A stretch of DNA of 64,000 nt from Trichosphaerium sp. ATCC 40318 (Eukaryota > Discosea > Flabellinia > Trichosidae): contig JALMLS010000440.1 in the NCBI GenBank assembly GCA_038496445.1, forward strand, positions 248,001 to 312,000, written 5' to 3'. A model generated the notes under the pieces. That model saw only the letters and a program-made list of their open reading frames with translations, searched no databases and had not been told where the DNA came from. Shown piece after piece: positions 11,714 to 27,114 of the stretch (its first letter is position 1; every line of letters begins with the position of its first letter). The position numbers and the translations under genes are program-made.

Positions 11714-13862
11714 ATGTTCCGAAAAGATTTTGGTGTGCTAAGAATGAAAAGAGTAGCTACTGAAGTTTTTTTACTGCTGGCTTTCTGCCTGAATATTAGC
11801 GCCACTCTCGTAGTTATAGACAGCAATGAAGAACCTATGGAGCTTGCTCCAATTAAATTTAGAAAAAATTCTATCACGTGGAACTTTACAGGCGTTGTAT
11901 TAGTTCCAGAGACTGCTACGAACTTCTCAGGCAAGTAAAGGCGGAATTGCCAATGACGTGCCTGTAATTCTAAGTTCTGTTTTACAGGCAAACTGGTGAT
12001 GCTAGCTGAGCGTGGAGAACCTCAAGAGCCACTTTTAATGCGCATTCAAAGAGGTGGAGCTTTAGGAATTATATCAAGGACAAAGGCGCCTGGGAAAGGA
12101 GAATTTGAGATACATTTTGGTAACGATGACATTTTCGTGAGTATCGAAGACATTTTCTACTCTCATACAGCGAGGGGTATCCCGACTCATAAAACTTAAA
12201 CTGCCTAAAACCTTGGCACCACATAATAGATAACAACATTATAAGGGGCAATATCTTTTTTCTTTTTCTTTGCGCGAGATTTAATCGCCAAACTCCTTGT
12301 GGTATACAGATTGAATGCACTTCAAACACTATGTGGCGCCCGCTACCAATGTTTCAAGAAGCAGTTTAAGTTGTACGAGTCGGGATACTCCGCTGTATCA
12401 GGAGGTAGATTTGGTTGAAAAACACGTGTTTTTTGTAATGAGGGTATTTTTAGATTCCTCTTGGTGAAGTTGATGCTAGTTTTGATTTTGATCTTTTGGT
12501 CGCTAATGGATCTTTTCTTGTTGATGCTATACCTGACGGTAATGTATGGGTGGATACACTGGGTAGTAGTTGGATGATTGTATGGCTCGTAACTATTATT
12601 ACCGTCAACTTCAGTGCACTTGGATACGCATTGTACACGTGCGTAGTAATTAAAATATGCGATTATTGTTTACCAGTCTTCATAGGTTGTATCTCCTTAA
12701 GGTATATGAGCGTTGTCATATCAAGTCTGTACCGATAGTATGTGTTGTTTTGTCAATGTTCGCTATTATATGTCGTCTTATACTGCATGGCACGTAGTTG
12801 TTTTTTAGTATCTTTAAGCTTGCTAACCTATTGTTTCAAATAGCTGTCGACCCTTTTGGTAGCTTTAAAGTTTATCCCTTTTTTATTGTGAGGTCTGCGT
12901 TTACTATTAGTTTGACATTCTCGTGCGTCCAATCATAAACAAAGGCCACTATCTAATTTATTCATTAGTGTAACTTGTTCGGTTTTGGTGGCTTTGTTCT
13001 GGTACTGTGTAATGAAACTAAACTACTGGAAACTAACAAACAGATATAGGCATCAAGTTCTCGCAAGGAAAGATCTCAAAGTTAGGAACTATTTGACAAA
13101 AACTCAATACGTTTTCTACGGATACTTTGCTGTACTGATGCTCATTACCCTCTTTAACTCAATGGCTCCATTTATCTCGGATAAGAGAGGTTTTTCTACG
13201 GTTTCCTCTGCACTTCTTGTACGCGTCATTCAATCTATTTATAGAGCTTTAGATTTCTCAGTCTCTGTAGGTCCTCACAATACTTGCAGCGTTGATATAC
13301 TGCCTCGTTATCGCGGGTATTATTTTGGCAAAGCTGAGACTTGGTGTAGAAGATGGTCAAAGTAGGAAAATGGCTTTGAAAGTAAGCGGAAACAACCCGA
13401 TACACTTTATTAAATGGTTTTTTGTAGGTACTTTATCGAATACTTGTTGTTGGAGCTTCGAGTTTTGCTATTCTGTTTTTCTTTGGGCTTTCAATTACTT
13501 CTGTTTCAGATAACCCTGTAGGTTATGTAATCGTATGGTACTCTTTCTTTATGTTTAGCTCTGTACTTGACTTGGTACGTCGTTTTAAAAGTCACGTGAT
13601 ACTACAAGAGCTGCCCTCTTTTTAAAGAATACTCGCCATGTTCATGTACATGTAGTTCTAAGGGTGACATGAAAGCTTTTCAACTGCAACAGTATTCGTT
13701 TTTCTAATTCTTTTTGTTTAGCTACAGATTTGGATGGTACAGAAGTCTCAGCAAAAGACAACAACTAGCTTTTCTAACAAGAGCGGAGACAAAAATAGTA
13801 CAATTCCCACCAAGACTAAAGACGTTGTAGGGTCACCTGAAACAACTCTTGTACTTACTTAA
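11714..13862 (+). CDS. Seven-transmembrane receptor-like protein with signal peptide
   Basis: Translation starts at ATG 11714, or at ATG 11744, which sits directly before a good signal peptide ('MKRVATEVFLLLAFCLNIS'). An ectodomain of about 150 residues follows on exons 11744-11930, 11988-12132 and 12456-12635. The first intron (11931-11987) has a GC donor. I count seven hydrophobic spans: 'MIVWLVTIITVNFSALGYAL'; a possible span near 12880; 'SVLVALFWYCVMKL'; 'YVFYGYFAVLMLITLF'; 'VLTILAALIYCLVIAGIIL'; 'ILVVGASSFAILFFFGL'; and 'VGYVIVWYSFFMFSSVL'. A Ser/Thr/Lys-rich cytosolic tail ends at TAA 13860-13862. The segment 12636-12967 is poorly resolved: it may hold one or two more exons, so TM2 is the weakest part. 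The plan resembles lung-7TM/GPR180-type receptors, but no diagnostic motif is visible. A truncated inverted copy lies at 6.1-6.6 kb. Confidence 0.55.
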
Positions 13863-14624
13863 ATAAAACTGCCATACAAGTTGAAACTTCGTTTTCTCAC
13901 TTTTGTTAATGAGCAACAAAAATACAAACACTTAATTACTATTGTTGTTAGACACCACTTCGAGATTATTAGAACTAGCCTCAAGTGAGAGCTACCTTGT
14001 TTTGTAAGCAATCGCGACGATTACAATATAGATGTTCTGATTTCTAGATAATTTCGCGGATGGTTTTTAGCTAATACCGTGATTTTCTTGCTCAATGGAG
14101 CTATGAATGGTCTAGTGCGCTCTTTTCAGTGTCAGGCTACATGTTTTGACACTGTCATTTTGATTGGTAGACGGTTTTTTCGAGTATTGCCTTTTGTTTT
14201 AACAACGAATGATGTCGACATTTTTTTTTTTGTCACGTGATTTTTGATTTTAAGGTGTTTTGCTATGTAGGTCGTAAAGCGCGGCGAGTTTGGATACGAG
14301 AAGGAAATATTGATACAGATATTGGGTCTCTTGTGGCTGATATTTACTTCAATGATACTACTACGAACGGATACGTAATAGAGCGTTGGGCTATTTATTC
14401 GGTTCACATATCCAAACTTAATTTATTTTTATTTTCAAATATCACAACATCTCCAGTGTCGCCAAAGGAAAAAAAACACTTGTCACGTGATAACAGAGTC
14501 GCACATTACATAACTTGTGTACTACAAGAACTTTCTTGTGCACTCTTATGTAAAAACATGTCGAACATTCTTTACACTTTTCAAACAGCACCTTTCGTGA
14601 CGACTTTCCTTCTTCAACTCTAAT
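13863..14624. other. Intergenic stretch with a possible orphan exon
   Basis: A plus-strand open frame from about 14266 to 14440 ('VWIREGNIDTDIGSLVADI') follows a plausible acceptor and looks coding in composition, but I find no partner exons or start. CACGTG at about 13592 lies in the last intron of the preceding gene; others lie at 14233 and 14482. The end of the stretch is the presumed promoter of the beta-helix gene. Confidence 0.3.
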
Positions 14625-17600
14625 ATGGAATTAAAGTGGTTATGTATATTTCTTACGTTGTATCTCACCGTATTAGCACACCCTGGGTATATCTAACTAA
14701 CATTAAAAATAAGTAACGCTTTCTCTTAGATACCGCTCTACGCCCTTTGCACCAGCAGGATTCGATTGTGCTGCGCGTAAATTGGCGTACAAATACGCAT
14801 TACAACAGCAAGGCTTTAGAGGAAACTTGAAGTACGCCTAGTTTTACACTTCCGGTACTCAAACTGACACCCCTGACAGGTCAGTATTCGATGCTCTTGA
14901 ACTACACACTCTATGCGGTGTACCGGACATTAAGGATATCAAGGCGAAACCAACACGTGCTTTTGGGTCTTCAAAAGCAGAAAAAAAGTTTTTTGTTTCG
15001 CCAACAGGGTATAAAACACGTGGCAAATTGTGGAACAATATTTTTATCCGGAATCTCAGTTTTCCGCATATGCCTTTCATCTCTGAAGGTCATCTAATAC
15101 AACTTAGGTCTGACAGTAATCCTGGGACGCTAGAGAAGCCTTTCAGGACAATAAATGAAGCTGTTGTCAAAGCTAGAAGCATTTCTGGAGGCGTTGAGAT
15201 CTTATTGAGGGAGGTACATTAAACAAATACTGTGATTCACTCTGTTTGCTGAGTTGCTTACAAGGGCGTATATTACCTTCAAAAGACGCTGTCTCTATCT
15301 ACCTCGGATTCAGACATCACCTTTGCTAGCTACAACAGTACGCACAGTTCAAAGTACATGTTCCTGCTTTAATGCATTCATGCCTAGACGAAAATGCTGA
15401 GATAAACGGTGGTATTCCTCTTCCAGATCTCACCTGGAAGCCTTATAAAGTAGATAAAACGATGAACATTTACGTAGCTGATTTAAGCAGTTACAATATT
15501 ACAACGCTTCCTGGGTTCAGGTATGACTAGGCATATCCTTCGTTGATTGTTTATGCTGATCACTTTCTTCACAGGGTAAACGGTAGGAGAGCAATCCGTG
15601 CTCGGCATCCAAATGCAAATCCAGAACTAGATATATTTCCAACTGGTTGGATTAGTTCAGTGAGTCATTCTATACCTCAACAACGGCTATTTAGCCACGT
15701 GTATATAAAGATCTGCTAATATTTTTTACTAGGCACAAGAGTGGCTTGCACCAAAAAAATATGCTCCAGCAACAACACAAATTAACAAAGAATACTCAAG
15801 GACATACCAAACAGAGTTTCAAGTAAGTTAACGAAAAGAAAGTTGTAAAAAAACGCAGTACTTGCTGTGTATTTCCTAGCTAATATTTGTAGAACTGGAC
15901 CATTGGTATTGATGGAGCATGTTCTATATATACACCTCCAGAAAGTTATTGGTGTTCTAGCGCTCTTTCTGGTGGCGGTGCTGAGCCATTCAAACTGCCA
16001 TCTGGTGTGGTGTACAATGAAAACACCTTTTCAAGTAAGTCTCGTGCTCAACCCTTAGTTTTACTAACTTACTCTTCCAAGATGGTCCATGGGCGGATCC
16101 TTCGGATGCTGTATTACACGTATTTAGACCTAATCATTGGTCACTGTACGGGAATTTTTTAAAAACCGTGTTCGGACTAACGACTTAAAAAGGTGGATGT
16201 TTGAACTTGCTTCTTATGATGCAAAGACACGAACAATAAAGTTCGGAAAAGGCGGTTTCCAGGTTCTCCTTGTTTTAAAACAATCCGTATATTAATCAAC
16301 TATTAAAGGGAGCACGTGGAAATAATAAAGGAGCTGATTGGTACATCGAAAATGTGTTCGAAGAGTTGGACTATCCAAACGAATATTACTTCAATACTAC
16401 AACAAAGCAACTGTACTTTTTCTTCAATGGTAGGGTGTCAAACACTTTCGCTCGTGTACTCATATTGATCTCTTTTGTATAGGGACCGGAGCACCACCAA
16501 GTGATACAAAGTTTGAAGCGACTAATCTCAAGACTCTTATTAGTGTAGTCGGTACTCAACAAGATCCAGTACGAAATGTGGCTTTCAAAGGGCTTCATTT
16601 CGCGAATACTGCATATACTTTTATGGACCCTCATGGCGTCCCATCAGGTAACTGCTTGTTCAAGCGCTCAATCCTTAATATTAAAATTTAGGCGGTGATT
16701 GGGGACTTCAAAGAATGGGCGCAGTTTTCTTACAAGGAACGGAAAAAGCTACAGTTTCATCTTGTCATTTTGAAGGTCTAGACGGAAACGCTCTTTTCTT
16801 GTCTGGCTATGTAAGGAACACAACTATATCTAAAAACGAGTTTGTATGGATTGGTGATACTGCAATGGCTGCGTGGGGTTTTACAAAAGGTATAGATGGT
16901 ACAGACGGTAGGCAGCCTCGCTATACCTTAATCGAAGAAAACTTGATTCATGAATACGGTATTTGGGAAAAACAGTCAGCAGCCTGGTTTCAAGGAAAGG
17001 CTTGCCTGACAACTATAAGAGGTATCTCCTCCACTGTCACATTATTTCTTTTCATGACGTTATAATCACTATACTCATAGGTAACATATTCTTTAATGGT
17101 CCGAGAGCTGGTATCAACTTTAATGATGGATTTGGAGGTGGAAACGAAGTCGCACGTGATAAAATAAAATGTCGCACCCTCTTTCCTAATTTTTTCTTAA
17201 TAATAGACAGAAAATTTGCTGTTTAATCAATGCAGAGAGTCTAGTGACCATGGTCCGTTCAATTCATGGGATAGACAGGTTTGTAGATAAGTCAAATGAA
17301 TTTAAATGCTAACCAATTTCTCAGCCATTCTTAACGAAGGTTGCCACTGGAAAACCTTCATTGATACCTGCTTACAACGAAATACATAGAAACTTCATTA
17401 TTGGTAACTACGGGTACTGTATTAACTCATACACTTTTGTCATTCATTAATATCTTTAGGTCTTCTATGTGCGTTGATAATGATGACGGAAGCTCTTGGT
17501 ACAAGATACATGATAACTTTGAAGTATACGGAGGACACAAGAGTAATTTTGGAGGACACAACAAATTCACTTACAACTCCTTACAAGCTTACGTACAATT

Positions 17601-18093
17601 ATACGGTGGACAATGTTTAGGAAGTAAAAGCATCGTATGTCGAAGCTTGTTCCTCTATCCAAGCTAAATAAGTTTTTGTAGGATAAGGCTGGGTATGTTG
17701 AAGGGTACTGGAACAACACGTGCATCCAATTCATTACAACTCCATACATTGACATATACCATTGTGATCTAAATGCCAAAGACGTACATCAACACCTTAA
17801 CTTAACCCTTCAGTTAAGTCTAACTCCTATGCTTTCTAGACCTTACCTAACACTTACAATAATACGATTTATAATAAGCTTGGTAAAGCAGAGGTTAGAT
17901 GTACTAAAACAGAATATGACTTAGCTCAGTGGCAAAAACTAGGATTTGTACGTGTTGTTAACATTTCGCTTGGTTCTTTGAACCGTTTCTTAATGTTAAA
18001 TACCTCTAGGAGCAAGGGACGAAAGTTTATGAACTTCCAACTAACGCTCAAGTTATCGCGTGGGCACAAAAGCTTTTGTCGATTGAAGACTAA
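14625..18093 (+). CDS. Secreted right-handed beta-helix (pectate-lyase-fold) protein
   Basis: A chain of about nineteen exons with introns of 45-75 bases joins in frame from ATG 14625 to TAA 18091-18093. It begins with a signal peptide ('MELKWLCIFLTLYLTVLAHP'). Then comes 'SDSNPGTLEKPFRTINEAV', the usual opening of parallel beta-helix proteins, where DxNPGT and PFxTIxxA precede the coils. 'VNGRRAIRARHPNANPE' matches the 'RARYPN' element of a eukaryotic beta-helix family. Later coils include 'NVAFKGLHFANTAYTF', 'ATVSSCHFEGLDGNALFL', 'RYTLIEENLIHEYGIW' and 'NLLFNQCRESSDHGPFNSW'. Such folds bind or cleave polysaccharides, but I cannot point to catalytic Asp/Lys/Arg residues with confidence. About 800 residues. 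Several CACGTG motifs fall in or beside its introns (for example 15696, 16314, 17152, 17717). Confidence 0.8.
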
Positions 18094-18597
18094 ATAAATA
18101 CATGGATTTTGAGCTTGTTTCAAAATCGGAATGTTCCTTTCATACGTACCAAATAATAGTTCAGTAATTCTCTACATTTGCTTCGCATTTACCTTTATAT
18201 TTTGTAAGGCTGTACGCTACTTTTATATTCTAAAAACTCCACTTCTTGTTGAACTGTAGGTATAAAGCATTCCATCTCTCTTCGAGAAAGACCGAGACGC
18301 CGAATCACTCCCGAAAGTGTCGGACTTAGTAATCATGTCACGTGATGGAGAAATATTTTCGTTGAACTTCCTTGTGTTTTGTATTTGCTGTTATGATTAG
18401 TGTTAAAAACAAGCATTGGTAGTTTTAGAAGAACTACTACTTAGCGCATCATGTTACATCATGGTATACTTCTGCAGTTTAAGCGAAAATATGTTTAAGG
18501 CTACTTTGCTGAAGCCTTTAAGACACTCCGAAAATCATCATTATACAAAAACAACACTAACAGTAAACCTAAAATATCACTACTATAACAAACAAAC
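18094..18597. other. Intergenic stretch, no gene seen
   Basis: No supported exon. A 74-codon plus-strand frame at 18416-18640 overlaps the next gene's start in another frame and looks incidental. CACGTG at about 18337. Confidence 0.4.
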
Positions 18598-19563
18598 ATG
18601 TCTGATAAGGATAAGAAATCAAAGAAAGACAAGGTACTAAACAACATTACTTCTTTGTTAAACATCAATTCTGAGCAAGTAGTATCAAAACAACCTCAAA
18701 ATAGCCTCAAAATACAAGGCTATTGACGGAGCTTTAATTAAAACGTGAATGACACGTGCTATTTTTATTTTATCGATTTCGCCTGCACTACCACTTATAA
18801 AATCGGGCTAAACTCCGGAGTGTTTTGAGCAACGTGTACAGACGCTCTTTTTTTTTCTCCTTTTTTTTTTCTTATCTTTTTTACAGTCAACACCAATACA
18901 GACAAGGGGACACTACTTCGGGCCTGATGCTATTGGAGGCGTGTACGGCGATTTAAAAACTCTTAAAGATGGGGTGGACAGTAGCGATACTGTAGTTGCT
19001 CCTGTTGGGTATTGGTACGATAAAACTAAAATAAATAAGCACAAGTATTCTTTCTTACACTTATAGGCCCTTCCACTTGTTTAAAACTGCAAGTCGTGCT
19101 TCTCCAGAATACGGATTTATAATGATATACGCGCAGAAAGATGGTGACCACGTTGACAATGCTCTTATGGTGATTTATGAAGGAGCAAAGGGTACTAAGC
19201 CAAAAGTCAAGTACAAGTATTTAACAAAGACTGTGTTAGGTCCTATTGGACAACCAACTCATTGTATTCCTCTTATTCTACGAGGTGATAAACAATGGAC
19301 AATGGGTAAACTATCAAACAAGACTTCAAAAGATCAAGTAAGATTATATGCACGTGATCCAGACGGCAAAGGTATGAACTTTATTAATTTTATGACATCC
19401 TCAAAATGTCTGTTCAGGAACAACTCCATGCTTTGGTGTTGGTAGAAAGCACTTGAATGAATTTGCACATCTACTAAAGCCTTATGTTCGTGTAATTACA
19501 AAGGACAGAAAAAAGCAGCTTGGTGTTGCTTTAGAAACATTTGATGATCCCTCACTTCAATGA
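18598..19563 (+). CDS. Unknown cytosolic basic protein (about 205 aa)
   Basis: Exon 1 (18598-18633) is a lysine-rich start 'MSDKDKKSKKDK'. A long intron of about 250 bases follows; exons 18887-19011, 19067-19371 and 19419-19563 then join in frame and end at TGA. There is no signal peptide or TM segment. The core is strand-rich, with runs such as 'YGFIMIYAQKDGDHVDNAL', 'YLTKTVLGPIGQPTHCIPL' and 'DKQWTMGKLSNK', and a C-terminal 'GVGRKHLNEFAHLLKPYVR'. I do not recognise the family. The first intron is five times the local norm and holds CACGTG at about 18751; another lies in coding sequence at 19350. The short first exon is supported by phase and by the donor GTACTA only. Confidence 0.6.
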
Positions 19564-19850
19564 GCTATAAAGTGTTTGAACACCCAATAAATAACAACTA
19601 TTCAATGTCTTAGCACTTTTTCAATATGACAGTTCACTGGCGCTTTATGTATGTCTCTACCATTATCTCACAAGCTCAACCAAATGGTGTATTATGATGA
19701 TTATCTTTATTTTGAATCAAAACACTAGTAAAAAGATAGTGGAACAAATGTGATCATCTCTGGCTTTCATGTACTATTTTGGTGGTGCAACTGTCGGCGA
19801 GTATATTTCAGACTTACGAGTTGGTGATAAAAGGTATAAAAGGTGTTTTT

Positions 19851-20483
19851 TTATGGTTTTTGTCGAAAATCCAAACCTGATAACTTGTCCCGTATAATTT
19901 TATGAACACCCAAAAGTGATTTCATACCTTCATATGTAATACCTTCATAACAATGGCTGACATCAATAGTATGAACACCTAATAGTGACTTTATGCCTTC
20001 ATCTGTAATACCCTGACACCACCTGAGATAAATACTATGAACACCTGAAAGTGACTTTATACCTTCATCTGTAATACCACCGCAACCACTGAGGTTGATT
20101 GAATGAACACCTGAAAGTGACTTTATGCCTTCATCTGTAATACCCTCACACCAACTAAGACATATTGTATGTACACCAGAAAGAGATTTTAGATCTTCAT
20201 TTGTAATAACCTTACACTCACGGAGATCAATGGTATGAACTCCAGCAAATCTTGTTAATGTGCCTTCATAAATGGGTAAGATTCTGATTTTTGTATGCCT
20301 TAGAGTGCTACTATGTTTTAATAGCACTTCTGCTTGTTCTACAGATGAAATTGTAACACTGTCGTATCCAACAATATCATGAATGATGGAAGCGAGACAA
20401 CGGCACGTTTGGCAAGCTTTAAATCGTGCTTTTGTTGTTTGTCGTAAAATATAGGCTAATATCTCTGTAGGTAACTCCAGCAT
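19851..20483 (-). CDS. F-box / leucine-rich repeat protein, intronless (210 aa)
   Basis: One open frame from ATG 20483-20481. The F-box ('LELPTEILAYILRQTTKAR') occupies residues 2-40, followed by 'FKACQTCRCLASIIHDI', a phrase shared almost word for word with the dead copy at 28.1 kb. Then come five or six repeats of about 24 residues, 'GVHTIxLxxCxxITDEGIKSL'. These are cysteine-containing LRRs in which 'GVHTI' replaces the usual leucine pattern. Repeats 2-5 are very close in DNA (about 19960-20130), pointing to recent internal duplication. The protein is shorter than its paralogues (301 and 307 aa), mainly by having fewer repeats. Predicted role: Skp1-bound substrate receptor; partner unknown. 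Confidence 0.8.
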   Translation of the reverse strand: MLELPTEILAYILRQTTKARFKACQTCRCLASIIHDIVGYDSVTISSVEQAEVLLKHSSTLRHTKIRILPIYEGTLTRFAGVHTIDLRECKVITNEDLKSLSGVHTICLSWCEGITDEGIKSLSGVHSINLSGCGGITDEGIKSLSGVHSIYLRWCQGITDEGIKSLLGVHTIDVSHCYEGITYEGMKSLLGVHKIIRDKLSGLDFRQKP

Positions 20484-20982
20484 TGGTGCGCTTGCAAGCG
20501 GGATGTTAGAGGATAGATAGGAGTAATTTAAATTACCTTTGATGTACAGTGAGTGTATGTTGTTTTGACATGTTTAGTGTTGTTAAACAATCAGTCTAAA
20601 CACGTGAAAACTTTGATCTCAGTCTTATTTTGACTCAGCTTTGACCAAGTGATTTAAGCAGTAAACAGACGAAACCAATCCGATGCTTGTGTTGTACTAT
20701 ATACATAACGCGAAATGTGCTCGAATAAAGTCAAGTGAACAACAGTTCCTGAACTATTCTAATTATGTGTTGCATAGCCTGACAGTACTATCCATACATC
20801 AGTGTTTACACTTCTATCTGTGTATAGCATTTACTTCCTGCAATACCTACCACGTGGTGATGGCCTGAACAACTTTAAGTTAGTCTGTATGAAACTAACC
20901 TTATTACACGTTTTACATTTTATTTTTAGACTACACGTGACATAAGTGTATAGCATGTATTCATTCCAAAACAAACCAGACT
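20484..20982. other. Intergenic stretch, CACGTG-rich, no gene seen
   Basis: A plus-strand frame 20683-20868 (61 codons) looks incidental. Three CACGTG copies lie at about 20600, 20851 and 20934. The segment separates the start of the F-box gene and the 3' end of the TruB-like gene, both on the minus strand. Confidence 0.4.
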
Positions 20983-22378
20983 TCAATCTTTTTTGGGAAC
21001 TCTTTGTCTTTTGACATCTTCACTTTTTTGTATTGTTGTCCCGCTATCTCCTTTTCTTTTCAAGCTATTACCATTCTCCTCATTTATTACCTTTACTGAG
21101 TCTACTAATTTATAATCTCCAACATAAGTACGTAATAAATCAATAACAACAGCACCACAGCCTAATACTTGCCCTAGAAAACGAGTTAACTACAATGTTG
21201 ATTTGAAAAAAAAAGGTGAAAAAAAATCAAAACGTCAACGCTGATACCGATCTAAGCGGTTTTTTCGATTTTAAGGTTAGTGTGTACGTACCCAAGTTAT
21301 TACTAATTGATCTAACATAAGTACCATGAGAAGCACTAACTGTTATTTGAGCAATATTCATTGACTTGTCTTGGTTTTTATCAAAAAAATTATTCCATTT
21401 TTCAATTGTAATGTCTTGACGAAAGTCGCCTTTTACATTAGATAATCTTGTTATAACATGTTCTCTAAGTTTTTCTATACTCCATACTTGTACCCAATCA
21501 AGTGTTATCTCAAATATTTCGATCTGTTTCTTTGGTATAAGGTGTTTTACTTCATCAATTTTACCCAACTTAGCCCAATAAAACAAAGGCTTGCTCTTCA
21601 CACGTACAGACGAGAATGGCGGATATGTTTGTTCATGCTTACCTTTAACTTATTAGTTACAAAAAATATAATTCAGTTCGCTCAAAACAACACGTGACAT
21701 AATCAATGTCAAGCAAAAAAATCGGTTTTTTTCGGTTTTTTTCAAGAAAAAAGTTGTGTACCTGCCATTCCCTCGACATGTTTTGACAGACGTTCTTCAA
21801 AATCGGTCCCACAATCTACGGAGGCACCTACAGACGCATAGCGGTAAGAAACGATGTATTTTTAACGAGAATGGAGCATTCTATTAGTGGCTTGTTAAAA
21901 GCAAGTACAAAGGTGTCGTACCATCTTTAAGAATGCCTAGAACATCATACGTATCCGTAGAAACTCCAAAGGCGCTTTGAAACACATACCTATCAATGAA
22001 TTAGAAATACTCATTTTCGAGCATCTCACGCACTCTTTATCCATTCCTTCGTATTCTTGACGCTTTTTGTTTTCATCGCCAACTAAACAAACCAAAACGC
22101 CTCGTGCCATTGGGTCAAGGCGCCCAGCACATGCTATCTCATGTAGCTTGAATAACGCGCACTTTTGGGTGAGTTTAACGAACCAATTTTCAAATGTTTG
22201 CCATCAACCGTTTTATAATCAGGATTCTTTACTCGGAATGCGTCTATAGTTTGTAGAGGTGTGAACGACACTAAAGAATCATAAATGAGCTTCAAATGCT
22301 TCAAATGCTTCACATTCGTATAAATTAATTACCTGGCTTGTATAAGTTAACTACTGACTCCAAGGTGTTCGCCGCCAT
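20983..22378 (-). CDS. TruB-family tRNA pseudouridine synthase
   Basis: Seven exons join in frame from ATG 22378-22376 to TGA 20985-20983. Family landmarks appear in the expected order: 'VVNLYKPG' near the start; the catalytic block 'GRLDPMARGVLVCLVG' (family: G-H-x-G-T-L-D-P-x-A-x-G-V-L), whose Asp is the nucleophile; 'YVFQSAFGVSTDTYDVLG' (family: LG-x-x-T-D-T-x-D); 'EQTYPPFSSVRVKSKPL' (family: Q-x-P-P-x-Y-S-A-x-K); and 'ITVSASHGTYVRSISNNLG' (family: SxGTYIRSLxxDLG). The enzyme makes pseudouridine in RNA, classically U55 of tRNA; animal TRUB1 and TRUB2 are the likely relatives. The usual His before the catalytic block reads 'ACAG', so one supporting residue differs. A Lys/Arg-rich tail ends the protein. 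It is divergent with the ACAP-like gene across 223 bases. Confidence 0.85.
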
Positions 22379-22601
22379 CGTTAGCGTTGACAGATAAAAG
22401 TCGCAATTAGTCCAAATTAAACAAAGGTTGAAAGCTTCCTAATACTTTTACCAATCGATACCACTATCATAAAACACACGATAGATAGCGTATAATTTAA
22501 TCTATTTATTGTATAATCGTCACCTGTTTTTGCAAAAGGTATTGATCGCTCTGAAGAGCATGTCTTACTTGTAATAGTTTGATTCACAAGCAATTTAGCG
22601 C
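22379..22601. promoter_or_regulatory. Shared divergent promoter region
   Basis: Only 223 bases separate the start codons of the TruB-like gene (minus) and the ACAP-like gene (plus), so both must be driven from here. The region is A/T-rich, with TATA-like stretches around 22490-22515. It contains no CACGTG, unlike many other starts in this window. Confidence 0.6.
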
Positions 22602-25890
<3,289 letters not shown>

Positions 25891-26374
25891 AAGAAAAAAA
25901 AAACAACAACCCAAAAAAAAAAGGCAAAAAATACTCCAAAACTACCTCCCCCTATTCTTTGTGTACTTGTAGATAAAACATACTTTATAAACCCAGTAAA
26001 TACAGTATAAAACTATTATCACGTGTTAGTTACTTGCTTATACGTATAGCGTTATCACAACATTTTCTAGCTTACACAACTGAAAATCTGTTCCTCGTAC
26101 GGAAGAATATATCTACCATTTTCTGCACAACAAAAGGAGTAAGTGATTGTGGCGCGTAGAAAACTCAAAATTTTATACTCTAACCTTCCAAAGGTGTAAA
26201 AAAGTGAGAACCTATGGAAATTAAGTAGTCTTTTAGCAAAGGAATCCATTTGTAACCAGTGGCATGTGACAAAGAGTGCATTATTCGAAGTCTGAGAAAC
26301 AAGTTGTAATTTCAGTGAACGGTTTACATTATTTTAAGACACTTTAAACGCCAAACAACAACGCGAACACCTCA
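25891..26374. other. Intergenic stretch, no gene seen
   Basis: 3' flank of the ACAP-like gene with A-rich tracts; CACGTG at about 26020. A minus-strand 60-codon frame (26067-26249) starts on a non-ATG codon and looks incidental. Confidence 0.4.
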
Positions 26375-26623
26375 ATGGATACTTTAAAACAAGATAATAG
26401 CACAGCGTGGGAAAGAAGCTACAACGGCAAGAAGAAGGACCACAGGTGTCGCTACAGTCAACGAAGCAGGCATTACAAACAAGATAAGGTTCGTGGTTGG
26501 CGCCGTAGAGCCGATAGAAAAGCACAACACAGCGTTAGAACACAAACGCGGTCAGCGTTATCTAAACAAGCGATTAAAGATGCCTCTGATATTCCCTTTA
26601 ACAAGTATAAAGCGGGATACTAA
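26375..26623 (+). CDS. Small very basic protein (82 aa), uncertain
   Basis: An ATG-started uninterrupted frame, unusually rich in Arg, Lys and Gln ('KKKDHRCRYSQRSRHYKQDK', 'VRGWRRRADRKAQHS'). There is no TM segment, signal peptide or recognised domain. The composition suits nucleic-acid binding, or it may be a chance frame: the opposite strand is open over part of it (26525-26334). No introns and no paralogue in the window. Confidence 0.35.
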   Translation: MDTLKQDNSTAWERSYNGKKKDHRCRYSQRSRHYKQDKVRGWRRRADRKAQHSVRTQTRSALSKQAIKDASDIPFNKYKAGY

Positions 26624-27114
26624 CTAAGCACCTGTGAAAAGGGTCTGGAGCATAAAACTTGTATTTCTCATTAAATCTGTACATTAGTCCTCTAGCTCGC
26701 CGTTTGTTCTATCACAGAGTCTACAAAGGGTTGGGTTTCCAACTACAATGTCGTAACCAAATAACGACCAAACAACCGTTACACGTGCGTAAAAGTTACT
26801 GACTGCAGCAACTTAATTGCCACGGTACACTTTGCAAACGCATTGGACACCTGGTTGACTATGGGGAGATAATTTATTGTATCAACAAAGTCGTTTGAAA
26901 TCGGTTTCAAGTGGGATGTCAAAGCATATCAATTCAATCTTAACATCTGTTGTCAGCGTCCAAAAAACCTGTCCTGAAGCATTGTGTAACAGGCGTCACA
27001 ATTACTGCTACTGATGACACAAACCATCCTGCTGTGAAACACTATCATATCGTAGTACACAGAACTACCATGTGCCTAGTTATGCAAAATAATATAGTAT
27101 ACTTTATTTAACAC
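26624..27114. other. Intergenic stretch, no gene seen
   Basis: No sustained frame. CACGTG at about 26781. It separates the small basic ORF from the 3' end of the dead F-box/LRR gene. Confidence 0.4.
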
